Below, piece after piece: positions 16,729-28,119 of a stretch of DNA of 64,000 bases. Every line of letters begins with the position of its first letter. Positions within the stretch are counted from its first letter, which is position 1. The translations under genes and the position numbers were made by a program. The stretch covers positions 248,001 to 312,000 of the forward strand of contig NZ_PDJK01000002.1 of the NCBI RefSeq assembly GCF_002564045.1, given 5' to 3'. This DNA is from Amycolatopsis sulphurea (lineage in GTDB: Bacteria > Actinomycetota > Actinomycetes > Mycobacteriales > Pseudonocardiaceae). The notes under the pieces are model-generated. The model was not told the DNA's origin. It saw only the letters and a program-made list of their open reading frames with translations, and searched no databases.

Positions 16729-18912
16729 GTGGCGACCTTTCTCTACCGGCTCGGCAGGGTGTCGTTCCGGCGCCGCGTCCTCGTCTCGGTCGTGTGGGCG
16801 GCCGTGCTGGTGGCGCTCGGCGTCGGCGCGCTGACGCTCTCGGGCAAGCTGTCGAATTCGGTGACCATCCCGGGCACCGAATCGCAGCAGGCGATCGACC
16901 GGCTGGCCGAGAAGTTCCCGCAGGCCGCGGCCGGGGGCGGGACCGCGCGGGTGGCGATCGCCGCCCCCGCCGGGCACACCGTCACCGGTCCGGCGGGCCA
17001 GGCGGCCGTCGAGTCCGTGGTGGCGAAGCTGAGGCAGGCGCCGAAGGTGGCCGCGGTCGCGGACCCGTTCCAGGCGAAGTCGGTCTCCCCCGACGGCCGG
17101 GTCGCCCTCGCCCAGGTGAGTTACCAGGTCAAGGGTTACGAGCTGACCGAGAGTGATCGGACCGGCCTGCTCGCCAGCGGTGACCAGGCGAAGAGCCAGG
17201 GCTACCAGGTCGAATTCGGCGGCGACGCGGTACAGGGCATCCCGGACGCCGGGGCCACCGAGGGGCTCGGCGTCGTGGTGGCCGCGGTGGTGCTGATCAT
17301 CACCTTCGGCTCGCTGCTTGCCGCCGGGATCCCGCTGCTGACCGCGCTGATCGGCGTCGGGATCGGCATGTCGGGCATCCTGCTGGCCTCCGGCTCGATG
17401 GAGCTGAACTCGAACACCCCGATCCTGGCGTTGATGATCGGCCTCGCGGTCGGCATCGATTACGCGCTGTTCATCGTTTCGCGGTACCGGCACGAACTCC
17501 GGGAGGGCCGCGAGCCCGAGGAGGCCGCCGGGCGGGCCGCCGGCACCGCCGGGTCCGCCGTGGTGTTCGCCGGGCTCACCGTGATCATCGCGCTGGCCGG
17601 GCTGACCGTGATCGGGATCCCGTTCCTCGGTCAGATGGGCGTCGCCGCCGCGGTGACCGTCGCGATCGCCGTGCTGATCGCGCTGACCCTGCTGCCCGCG
17701 GTGCTCGGGTTCGCCGGTGCCCGGGTGTCGAACGGCCGGATCCGGTTGCGCCGCAAGGGTTCCGCACTCTCGCATGGGGAGCGCTGGGCACGTTTCGTCG
17801 CCCGGCACCGGCTGCCGGTGCTGCTGAGCGCGCTCGCCGGGCTGGCCGTGGTCGCGATTCCGGCGCTGAGCATGCAGCTCGGCCTGCCCGACGACCGCAC
17901 GGCGCCCCCGGATTCCACTCAGCACAAGGCCTACGAGCTGGTCAGCACGAGTTTCGGTGAAGGGACGAACGGGCCGCTGCTGGTGGTCGTCGACACCGGG
18001 CCGAACCATGATCCGGCGACCCTGAAGCAGGCCACCGAGAACATCGTGAAGCTGCCGGACGTGGCCGCGGTGACGCCGCCGCGGGTCAACGCCGCCGGCG
18101 ACACCGCGCTGTGGACCGTGATCCCGAAGAGCGGGCCGGGCACGACGCAGACCGAGGACGTGGTGACCGCGATCCGGGCGCTGTCCGCACAGGTGCACGA
18201 CACGACCGGCGGCAGTCTCGCCGTGACCGGGCAGACCGCGGTCAACATCGACGTGTCGCAGAAGCTGTCCGACGCGATGCTGCCCTACCTCGGGCTGATC
18301 GTCGGACTGGCGTTCCTGCTGCTGATGCTCGTGTTCCGCTCGGTGGTGGTGCCGCTGAAGGCGACGCTGGGTTTCCTCGGCTCGGTGGTCGCCACGTTCG
18401 GCGCAGTGGTCGCGGTGTTCCAGTGGGGCTGGCTGGCCGGGCTGCTCGGCGTCGAGTCCACCGGCCCGATCATGAGCATGCTGCCGATCCTGCTGATCGG
18501 TGTCCTCTTCGGACTCGCGATGGACTACCAGGTGTTCCTGGTGACCCGGATGCGCGAGGAGTACGTGCACGGCGCGGATCCGCAGGAGGCGACGGTCACC
18601 GGGTTCCGGCACGGCGCACGGGTGGTGGTGGCCGCGGCGCTGATCATGATATCGGTGTTCGCCGGCTTCGTGCTGGCCGAGTCCTCGCTGATCAAGTCGA
18701 TCGGGTTCGCGCTCGCGTTCGGGGTGCTGGTGGACGCGTTCGTGATCCGGATGACGGTGGTGCCCGCGATGATGTCCCTGCTCGGCCGCGTGGCCTGGTG
18801 GCTTCCGCGCGGCCTGGACCGGATCCTGCCGAACGTGGACGTGGAGGGCGAGAACCTCACCCGCGCACTGGACACCCCGGAGGACGGCGAGCGGAAACCG
18901 GTCGAGGCCTGA
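16729..18912 (+). CDS. MMPL-family RND transporter
   Basis: A 727-residue integral membrane exporter. It has a signal-anchor helix, a periplasmic domain, a helix bundle with GLAVGIDYALFIVSRYRHELREG (the family GxxxGxDYxxF motif), and a repeated half with FGLAMDYQVFLVTRMREEYVHG. MMPL proteins export lipids or drugs using proton motive force. GTG 16729 (VATFLYRLGRVSFRRR) has GGAG 8 nt upstream and fits homologous N-termini; ATG 16693 would add 12 residues. Its probable repressor is divergent. Confidence 0.9.
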   Translation: MATFLYRLGRVSFRRRVLVSVVWAAVLVALGVGALTLSGKLSNSVTIPGTESQQAIDRLAEKFPQAAAGGGTARVAIAAPAGHTVTGPAGQAAVESVVAKLRQAPKVAAVADPFQAKSVSPDGRVALAQVSYQVKGYELTESDRTGLLASGDQAKSQGYQVEFGGDAVQGIPDAGATEGLGVVVAAVVLIITFGSLLAAGIPLLTALIGVGIGMSGILLASGSMELNSNTPILALMIGLAVGIDYALFIVSRYRHELREGREPEEAAGRAAGTAGSAVVFAGLTVIIALAGLTVIGIPFLGQMGVAAAVTVAIAVLIALTLLPAVLGFAGARVSNGRIRLRRKGSALSHGERWARFVARHRLPVLLSALAGLAVVAIPALSMQLGLPDDRTAPPDSTQHKAYELVSTSFGEGTNGPLLVVVDTGPNHDPATLKQATENIVKLPDVAAVTPPRVNAAGDTALWTVIPKSGPGTTQTEDVVTAIRALSAQVHDTTGGSLAVTGQTAVNIDVSQKLSDAMLPYLGLIVGLAFLLLMLVFRSVVVPLKATLGFLGSVVATFGAVVAVFQWGWLAGLLGVESTGPIMSMLPILLIGVLFGLAMDYQVFLVTRMREEYVHGADPQEATVTGFRHGARVVVAAALIMISVFAGFVLAESSLIKSIGFALAFGVLVDAFVIRMTVVPAMMSLLGRVAWWLPRGLDRILPNVDVEGENLTRALDTPEDGERKPVEA

Positions 18913-19484
18913 GGCGACTGGGGCCAGGGACCGGCCAAACCTCACGAGGAGCAGGGGCCGGGCATGACAACGACCGGGAACCGGCCAAGGCCCGAAGCCC
19001 GCGGCCAGCCCTGACGACGAGCAGAAAAAACCAGGACTGGAGACGAGCGTGAGCCTCGGCCAAGGGCTGAGGCTCGGGTCCCGGGGCAGGGCTGAAGCCC
19101 GGGTCGGGGACAGGCCGGAGCTGACGACGAACGGAAAACCAAGGCCAGACAACGAACGGGAACCGGTCAAGAGCTGAAGCCCGGGCCGGAGACCGGCCAA
19201 GGCAGACGATGAGCGGAAAACCAGAGCCTGACAAGGACCGGGAACCGCTCAAAAGCTGACGCCCATGCCGCAGACCGGCCGAGGCTGACGACGAACGGGA
19301 AACCGAGAGCTGACGACCGGGAACCGGTCGAAGTCTGAGAGCCGGGCGGGGCGGGGAACCGGCTAGGGTCTGCCGCCTGCGACGGTCACGAAGGTGACTC
19401 CCGGTCCGGCGTCGTGGCCGTCGCGCGAGCGCGCCCGGGGCGGCGGGTGCGGTCCACAGCCCGGCTGGGACCGTCCGGCCGGGA
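18913..19484. repeat. Gene-free stretch of degenerate repeats
   Basis: From about 18920 to 19360 phrases such as GACCGGGAACCGG, CTGACGACGA, CGGAAAACCA and CTGAAGCCCGGG recur in the same order at irregular 40-80 bp intervals. All frames give repeats of no known protein. It looks like a decayed tandem array downstream of the MMPL gene. No promoter or RNA gene is evident; 19360-19484 shows nothing. Confidence 0.6.
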
Positions 19485-19643
19485 TCAGCCCGCGAGCCAG
19501 GCCACCGCGCCCCCGACGGACAGTGCCGCCGCGACGCCGAGCACTACGGCGATCACCTTGGCCGTCTTCCAGGTCGAGTAGACCCCGCCGATCAGGAACC
19601 CGCCGAGGGCCAGCAGCAGGACGGCAACCAGCTCTTTGCTCAC
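19485..19643 (-). CDS. Small membrane protein, 52 residues
   Basis: GTG 19643 opens MSKELVAVLLLALGGFLIGG, then VYSTWKTAKVIAVVLGVAAA and a second hydrophobic stretch ending GGAVAWLAG, stop TGA 19487-19485. Two predicted membrane helices separated by a short basic YSTWKTAK loop, with the loop probably cytoplasmic or the hairpin re-entrant. It follows hisB on the same strand after the repeat array, so it may be a tail gene of hisDCB. The family is not identified. Confidence 0.6.
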   Translation of the reverse strand: MSKELVAVLLLALGGFLIGGVYSTWKTAKVIAVVLGVAAALSVGGAVAWLAG

Positions 19644-19692
19644 CAGGCCAGCGTGCCACACCGCGCCGGGCGGGCAACGGCGGCCTCCCCGG

Positions 19693-19834
19693 CGCCCCGT
19701 TCCGAGCGCCCCGTTCCGAGCGCCCCGTTCCGAGCGCCCCGTTCCGAGCGCCCCGTTCCGAGCGCCCCGTTCCGAGCGCCCCGTTCCGAGCGCCCCGTTC
19801 CGAGCGCCCCGTTCCGAGCGCCCCGTTCCGAGCT
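19693..19834. repeat. 14-bp tandem repeat, ten copies
   Basis: Ten consecutive near-perfect copies of CGCCCCGTTCCGAG with exact 14-bp phase (GTTCCGAG at 19699, 19713 and so on to 19825). The copies are contiguous, without spacers, so this is a minisatellite and not CRISPR. It directly abuts the palindrome at 19833 and lies between hisB and the small membrane gene. The 14-bp phase is not a multiple of three. Confidence 0.95.
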
Positions 19835-19883
19835 GTGAAGGGGCCCTTCACGGACTCTGAGTCCGTGAAGGGCCCCTTCACAG
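19833..19883. repeat. Palindromic repeat, copy 3 (core only)
   Basis: A near-perfect 51-bp palindrome: CTGTGAAGGGGCCCTTCAC, centre GGACTCTGAGTCC, then GTGAAGGGCCCCTTCACAG. Each arm is itself palindromic, so RNA could fold as one long or two short hairpins. No terminal inverted repeats are seen here. It lies 12 bp after the hisB stop, so it could end hisDCB transcription. Confidence 0.9.
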
Positions 19884-19895
19884 CATCGGCGACGG

Positions 19896-22923
<3,028 letters not shown>

Positions 22924-22930
22924 GATGACC

Positions 22931-22936
22931 AGGGTA
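22931..22936 (-). promoter_or_regulatory. -10 box for leaderless hisD
   Basis: TACCCT on the minus strand ends 7 nt before the hisD ATG. It is identical to the box before hisH, supporting a shared promoter style for both his transcription units. The -35 region is not clear. Confidence 0.5.
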
Positions 22937-23006
22937 CGAGGTGGCTCGCGGACACCGGGCAGGGATACTCGGTGGTGACCAGCTGTCCCCAGGCAAGGAG
23001 GCCGTG

Positions 23007-23837
23007 GTGCCCCGGATCGCGTTGTGCCAGCTCAACTCGGGCGACGATGCGGAGGCCAACCTGGACTCGGTACGCACCGAGGTGACGCGCGCGGCCGCGC
23101 GCGGCGCACGGGTGGTGGTGTTCCCGGAGGCGACGATGGTGCGGTTCGGCCGGCCACTCGCCCCGATCGCCGAGCCGCTGGACGGACCGTGGGCCACGGC
23201 GGTGGCCGAGACGGCGCGGGAGCACGACGTGCTGGTGGTGGCCGGCATGTTCACTCCGTCCGGTGATGGCCGGGTCCGCAACACCCTGCTGGTGACCGGC
23301 CTCGGCAAACATCTGGGCTACGACAAGATCCACCTGTACGACGCGTTCGGCTTCGCCGAGTCGGAGACAGTGGCCGCCGGGTCGCATCTGGTCACCTTCG
23401 AGGCCGAGGGCACCGTGTTCGGCGTGGCGACCTGCTACGACCTGCGCTTCCCGGAGCTGTTTCGCTGCCTCGCCGATGACGGCGCGGACGTGCTGCTGGT
23501 CCCGGCGTCCTGGGGCGCAGGCGAGGGCAAACGTGAGCAGTGGGAACTGCTGGTCCGCGCGCGGGCGCTGGACTCGGGCTGCTGGGTGCTGGCCTGCGAC
23601 CAGGCGGATCCGGCGGCCACCGGCCTGGAGGTCAACCCGAAGTCCCCGACCGGGATCGGCCATTCCATGGTGGCCGACGGTTTCGGCCGGGTGACCGCGG
23701 CACTGGGCCCGGCCCCGGAGACCCTGCTGGCCGACGTCGGGGCGGCCGAGGCGATCCACGCCCGCGGGGTCACCGGCGCGCTGGCGAACCAGCGGCTCTC
23801 CAGCGGCCTGGTCGGACCGGGCGGGCGGCTCGGCTGA
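23007..23837 (+). CDS. Carbon-nitrogen hydrolase (nitrilase superfamily)
   Basis: 276 residues from GTG 23007 ([14 protein letters not shown]), with AAGGAGG 6 nt ahead. The catalytic triad is visible: Glu in VVFPEATMV, Lys in [12 protein letters not shown] and Cys in [15 protein letters not shown]. The [12 protein letters not shown] start and the DAFGFxES segment resemble the Nit1/deaminated-glutathione amidase branch, so metabolite repair is plausible, but the substrate is unproven. It diverges from hisD. Confidence 0.88.
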   Translation: MPRIALCQLNSGDDAEANLDSVRTEVTRAAARGARVVVFPEATMVRFGRPLAPIAEPLDGPWATAVAETAREHDVLVVAGMFTPSGDGRVRNTLLVTGLGKHLGYDKIHLYDAFGFAESETVAAGSHLVTFEAEGTVFGVATCYDLRFPELFRCLADDGADVLLVPASWGAGEGKREQWELLVRARALDSGCWVLACDQADPAATGLEVNPKSPTGIGHSMVADGFGRVTAALGPAPETLLADVGAAEAIHARGVTGALANQRLSSGLVGPGGRLG

Positions 23838-24626
23838 CCGGCGGGCGGGCAGCTGTCCCGGCTCGTGGCACGGGACGGCGGAGGACACGGAGGCCGCGGA
23901 GAACACCGCGGAAGAGAAGGTTTCGAACACTCCGCCAGGCTACCGAGATCGCACACCTGTTCGACATCGCACGATCAGGTGGAACCTTCTCGAATCCATT
24001 GTAGATAGTGGGAAGTGATTGGGCGGCAAGGGAAAACTCCGGACAGGTGATCACCGGATAGACGCCGGGCCGACTCGCGGGGAAGCTGGCGGACTGGGCG
24101 GGGGCAGCTCGTCCTGGCGACGGGCGAAGATCACGCCGCGGCCCGCGAGGAAGGCAGCGGCCACCATTCAGGCGCCCGCTCACACGGCCTGGCAGCAGGC
24201 CACCGCAGCACCCTTTTCAGTCGGCTGCGCATACTCAAGCCCGCCGGCCGGAGGGAAGTCGGTCACGGCAGCAGCCCCTCGCGAACGGCCATCCGCACAG
24301 AGTCCCGCCGACGAGCCGCAGCGACGTCCCGCCAGCCGGAACGCACAAACCCACCACCCGCTCGCCTCAGCAACCGCTTCGGCCGGCCGTCCCCACGAAA
24401 CACTCCTACGGGCGACCTCAGCAGGTGCCCTGGGCGGCCAGCCCACGGAGGACCACCGGCGGCGCACTACAAGCGAATCCCCACCGGAGCAGCTGCCCAC
24501 CACAGCGCCCGCCAGCCGCACACCACTCCGAGCCACCCCACACCGCCCCACCGCAACCACAACAGCGCCCGCCGGGCACGCACCACACCGACCCCGGCCG
24601 GGCCACCACACCGAGCCATCACCCCC
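23838..24626. other. Gene-poor stretch
   Basis: No convincing gene in 789 bp. Near 23920-23996 an 11-bp inverted repeat (GAGAAGGTTTC / GGAACCTTCTC, one mismatch) flanks a lower-GC segment. From 24240 to 24620 the plus strand is a C/A-rich low-complexity tract whose open frames give Pro/Arg/Thr or Gly/Val/Cys-rich products without motifs. It includes a short LuxR-like 3' relic at 24263-24330. Confidence 0.6.
24263..24330 (-). pseudogene. Relic of a LuxR-type gene 3' end
   Basis: The minus strand reads RRRDSVRMAVREGLLP then TGA. This parallels the end of the adjacent response regulator, ERRRAGFVRVAIREGLLR then stop, and the DNA is also similar (GCAGCAGCCCCTC shared). Upstream sequence no longer codes for a helix-turn-helix. 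Probably the decayed remains of a duplicated 3' end. Confidence 0.35.
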
Positions 24627-25286
24627 TCACCGCAGCAGCCCCTCCCGGATCGCGACCCGGACGAACCCGGCCCGGCGGCGTTCGCCGGTCTTGTCGCGGA
24701 TGCGGTCGAGGTAGGAGCGGACCGTGCGGACGCTGATGTCGAGGATCTCGGCCACGTCCACGTCGCGCTCCCCCGCCGCGACGAGGCGGAGGACCTGCTT
24801 CTCGCGTTCGGACAGGACGATCTTCGGGCCGGCGCGCCGGTCTTCGGTGTCCTGGATGATCATGCCCGCCAGGGTCGGCGAGACGTAGGCGTTGTCCTCG
24901 GCGATGGTGCGGATCGCGCGGAGCAGCTCGTCGCCGTCGACGTCTTTGGACAGGAAGCCCTTCGCGCCCGCCTGCATGGCGCCGAGGACCTCGGGCTGTT
25001 CCGCGTGCGCGGAGACCACCAGCACCTTGTGCCCCATCTGCCCCACTTCGAGCACCGCCGCCGCGTCCTGGACGCCACGCAGTTTGAGGTCCAGCACGAC
25101 CACGCTGCCCGGTGGCTGGTCCTGCACCGCGAACCGGGCGACCGAATCGGCGACCGCGCCCAGTTCGATGTCCGGAGCCTCGTTCAGCACGCGCGCGACC
25201 GCGTCCCGGTACAGCGGGTGGTCCTCGATCACGCCGACCGGGATCGGACCCGGTCCACGCCGCCGCTCTTCCGTTTTCACCCTCAC
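24627..25286 (-). CDS. NarL/LuxR-type response regulator
   Basis: 219 residues. The receiver domain (PVGVIEDHPLYRDAVARVLNE) carries the phosphoacceptor Asp in VVVLDLKLRGV, a conserved VVSAHAEQPEV and Lys in GFLSKDVDGDEL. The C-terminal LuxR helix-turn-helix is LSEREKQVLRLVAAGERDVD then VAEILDISVRTVRSYL. The start is GTG 25286, with GGAGGGG upstream. No histidine kinase is adjacent; position beside eccB suggests, but does not show, control of the secretion locus. Confidence 0.9.
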   Translation of the reverse strand: MRVKTEERRRGPGPIPVGVIEDHPLYRDAVARVLNEAPDIELGAVADSVARFAVQDQPPGSVVVLDLKLRGVQDAAAVLEVGQMGHKVLVVSAHAEQPEVLGAMQAGAKGFLSKDVDGDELLRAIRTIAEDNAYVSPTLAGMIIQDTEDRRAGPKIVLSEREKQVLRLVAAGERDVDVAEILDISVRTVRSYLDRIRDKTGERRRAGFVRVAIREGLLR

Positions 25287-25332
25287 GGTTCCCCTCCCGG
25301 AGCCGCCCGGCGGCCCATCCCCGTCTCCATGC

Positions 25333-26748
25333 TCAGCCAGCCCCGCCCACGGCCTGCCCCGCCGCAGCCGGGTCCAATGCGGGACCGGCCGGCACCAAGG
25401 CCAGCAGCCCGCCCGCAATCGCGTGCCCGGCTCTGGAACCGTAGCCGAGCGAAACGAGCGCCGGGGCGTTCGCTACCGGATACTTCCGTCCTGTATCCGT
25501 GATGAGATACGTCGTGCCGGAACCGGCGTCCGTCGCCACCGCGCCGCCAGAAGGCGGCACATAGACGACATCGGCCACCCGGGCGTCGGCTCGGACCGTC
25601 ATCGGCAGCGCGCGGCCGCCCGGCGGTAGCGGCAAATCCGCTGATACGAGGATCCGACCGCCCTCCGCGCACATCGTCACCGAACTCCCGGTGATCGGCG
25701 CCTTGCCAGGGATACGGTCCGGGTACGCAGCGGGGTCCGCGCCTCCCGTACGCGGGTCAGCGACCTTCTTCACCGAGGCAACGTCTGCGGCGCGTACGCG
25801 GGTCGGCTCCGGACGTCCAGCGTACGCAGCTTCGTTGGCACGAGTCGTCACCAACAGCGCGGCTTCGGTCTGTCCGACCGGGGCGAGACCGTCGGCGCGT
25901 ACCAGGTAGTACGTCGAAGCGTTGGCAGCCGAGGCCATCGCGTCGACAACAGTGAGCACTTGGCCGACGCGCGTGCGTACGTCGCCGACCTGTGGCCCGG
26001 GTTCGCCCGCGTTCGACACCGGGATCGCCCCGAGGTCACGCCCAGCAGGCACTGTGTCCAGCCACCGCGCCGAGACGGCGATTGTCGGGTAGCTGTCGAA
26101 TTGCAGCGCTGCGGCTGCTTCGTCGCTCAGCCGGTAACGGCGCCCATCTGTCACCAGGTATCGATCGCCCTGCGGAAGCCGGACGATCACCCCGGCGTCG
26201 CGCGGCAGTACGGTCCCGGACGCCGGCGCCCCCAGCAGTACGGCGACGAGCGGCTCCGTCGACGCAGGCGCGTCTTGCGTCGTACGGCTGCAACTCGTCC
26301 ACGGCGTGGTGACGAGGGCGCTCTGCTGTGGTAACGAGTCAGGCGCACCAGCGATGCCGATCTGCGTACCGCGCGGAGCGGTGCCGAGCTTCTCCGAAGA
26401 CACTGTCACCGTCTGGTGCCCGTCGCCGCCCGCGAGCAGCCGCGCGGACGCGTAGTTCAACACTGGGTGCACCGCGCCGTCCGCGCCGAGGACGAAGCGC
26501 GCGCCGGTGCCCTCTTCGACGATCACGTGCCCACCGGCGAGCCAGTCCTTGCCACCGGAGGGATTGACCAGACCGATCACTCCGTACACCGCGGTGATCA
26601 GGAGCGCGACGCCGAGGCCGAGGAGCGTGCCGAGCACGAGACGGCGGCTGGGCGACACCGGGTGGTTGGCATCGGCGGCGACGAGCGCGGAGACGAGACG
26701 GCGGCGCAGGAACTGGTAGGCCTGGATCTGGTCCCGCTGCGTCCACAC
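25333..26748 (-). CDS. eccB: Type VII secretion membrane protein EccB
   Basis: Core T7SS component, 471 residues from GTG 26748 (VWTQRDQIQAYQFLRRRLVSAL). It has the canonical short cytoplasmic N-terminus, one membrane helix (LVLGTLLGLGVALLITAVYGVIG) and a large periplasmic domain with repeated GxRYxLSDEAA / GRKYPVANA elements and two Cys (TSC; TMCAEGG). EccB ties EccC and MycP to the periplasmic side of the ESX membrane complex. A longer frame to GTG 26796 is possible. It diverges from eccE. Confidence 0.93.
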   Translation of the reverse strand: MWTQRDQIQAYQFLRRRLVSALVAADANHPVSPSRRLVLGTLLGLGVALLITAVYGVIGLVNPSGGKDWLAGGHVIVEEGTGARFVLGADGAVHPVLNYASARLLAGGDGHQTVTVSSEKLGTAPRGTQIGIAGAPDSLPQQSALVTTPWTSCSRTTQDAPASTEPLVAVLLGAPASGTVLPRDAGVIVRLPQGDRYLVTDGRRYRLSDEAAAALQFDSYPTIAVSARWLDTVPAGRDLGAIPVSNAGEPGPQVGDVRTRVGQVLTVVDAMASAANASTYYLVRADGLAPVGQTEAALLVTTRANEAAYAGRPEPTRVRAADVASVKKVADPRTGGADPAAYPDRIPGKAPITGSSVTMCAEGGRILVSADLPLPPGGRALPMTVRADARVADVVYVPPSGGAVATDAGSGTTYLITDTGRKYPVANAPALVSLGYGSRAGHAIAGGLLALVPAGPALDPAAAGQAVGGAG

Positions 26749-26900
26749 CGTGCCCTGGCCCCCTGAAGATCGTTTCCCTCCGCGGATGTTAGGCACCGGC
26801 CGGACGAACCACGAGGGTAATTTTTACGCCCACGGGCCGGGGTGGTCCGCGCTAACGTCGCGGAACCGGGCGCGGGGAGCGCCCCGGGAAGGGGAGGCCC

Positions 26901-28001
26901 GTGTCCGTATCGACGGCGCCCGGCCGGGAGACGACCACACCACCGGTCCGGCCCCGGCACGCCCAGGAAACCGAGCCTGCCGGCACTGCGACGTGGCCGT
27001 GGCTGTTGCCGATCCGGCCGCTGCAGGCGGTGGGCTGGGAGATCGCCGGGCTGGCCGTGCTGCTGGCCTTCAGCGTGGGCGGAGCGGCGCGGATCACGGT
27101 CGCGGCGGCGGCCGGGGTCCTGGTGGCCGTGACCTCGATCCGGGTGCGCGGACGGCATTTCGCCGGCTGGGCGTGGACCTGGCTGGCGCATCGGCTGCGG
27201 CGGCACGACAGCCGCCGGGACAGCCCGGATCCGCTGCACCGCGTGGTGGGCCCGATGCGGGTGCGCCAGCACGTCGACCGCGCGGGCAACCGGTTCGGAG
27301 TGGCCGAGATCGACGGCGATTGGAGCGCGATCGTCCGGCTCACGCCCGGTGCCGGTGAGCCGTCCGCGGACGAGCTGCTCACCGTGGCGCGTACCGCGTT
27401 CCGTGGCACGGACATCCCGCTCGCCGCCGTGCAGCTGCTGACCTGGGCGGTCCCCCGGGACGGCCGGGTCTACCGGGTGCGGTGGCTCGCCGTCCGCTAC
27501 CGCCCGGACGAAGCGCCGATCGCCGCGCTCGCCCGTGGCGGCGGGGACCTCGGCGCGTTGCGCAGCACAGCGAGTGCGGCGCTGAGCCTGATGGTCGCGC
27601 TGGCCGAAGCCGGCCACCCGTCGACGGTGCTCGAAGCCGGAGAACTGGCCGACGAGCTGCACGTGGCGCTGGGCGTGGCGCCCTCGCACCACGATCCGGA
27701 TACCGACTGCGACACCTGGCGCGGCTGGGTCTGGGGCGAGACGACCCAGGCCGGGTACGAGCCCCGATCCAGCCGCGATGTGGCCCGCATTCTCGCGTCC
27801 ACGGCGCCGGACGCCGCCTTCACCGCGACGTCGGCGACCTTCCGCCGTACGCCCAGTGGCCGTGAGCAGCTCGATCTGACCATCCGGGTCGGTACCCGCC
27901 AGGACGGGAAACCTCAGGCGCCGCAAGGGGTTTCGACGGCTCCTCTGCACGGGGGGCATGGTGCGGCCGTGCGGCGGACTCTGCCGCTGGCGCTGACCTG
28001 A
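26901..28001 (+). CDS. eccE: Type VII secretion protein EccE
   Basis: 366 residues, with a GGGAAGGGGAGG ribosome site before GTG 26901. Two closely spaced N-terminal membrane helices (LQAVGWEIAGLAVLLAFSVG; ITVAAAAGVLVAVTSI) precede a cytoplasmic domain with the EccE pattern GNRFGVAEIDGDWSAIVRL. EccE sits at the periphery of the ESX complex. It converges with eccD across a palindromic repeat. Confidence 0.88.
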   Translation: MSVSTAPGRETTTPPVRPRHAQETEPAGTATWPWLLPIRPLQAVGWEIAGLAVLLAFSVGGAARITVAAAAGVLVAVTSIRVRGRHFAGWAWTWLAHRLRRHDSRRDSPDPLHRVVGPMRVRQHVDRAGNRFGVAEIDGDWSAIVRLTPGAGEPSADELLTVARTAFRGTDIPLAAVQLLTWAVPRDGRVYRVRWLAVRYRPDEAPIAALARGGGDLGALRSTASAALSLMVALAEAGHPSTVLEAGELADELHVALGVAPSHHDPDTDCDTWRGWVWGETTQAGYEPRSSRDVARILASTAPDAAFTATSATFRRTPSGREQLDLTIRVGTRQDGKPQAPQGVSTAPLHGGHGAAVRRTLPLALT

Positions 28002-28044
28002 CGTGACTGACCCTCAGCCGGTGCTCAACACCGCGAGGCCACAG

Positions 28045-28095
28045 CTGTGAAGGGAATCTTCACGGACTCTGAGTCCGTGAAGGGCCCCTTCACAG
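28045..28095. repeat. Palindromic repeat, copy 4
   Basis: The same 51-bp architecture as at 19833: CTGTGAAGGGAATCTTCAC, GGACTCTGAGTCC, GTGAAGGGCCCCTTCACAG. The left arm has a compensated change (GGGAATCTT for GGGGCCCTT) that keeps its small palindrome mostly pairable. It lies between the convergent ends of eccE and eccD, where it could act as a bidirectional terminator. Confidence 0.9.
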
Positions 28096-28119
28096 CATTT
28101 CAGCCGGTGCACGAGCCAC

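Noticed and set aside
16675..19200. Minus-strand frame opposite the MMPL gene running into the repeats
   Set aside because: His/Gln/Arg-rich shadow of the MMPL codons extended through degenerate repeats.
19693..19834. Possible CRISPR array
   Set aside because: The repeats are contiguous 14-mers without spacers and there are no cas genes.
24019..24714. ORFs in both strands of the C/A-rich stretch
   Set aside because: Low-complexity Pro/Arg/Thr or Gly/Cys/Val products, no ribosome site and no motif.
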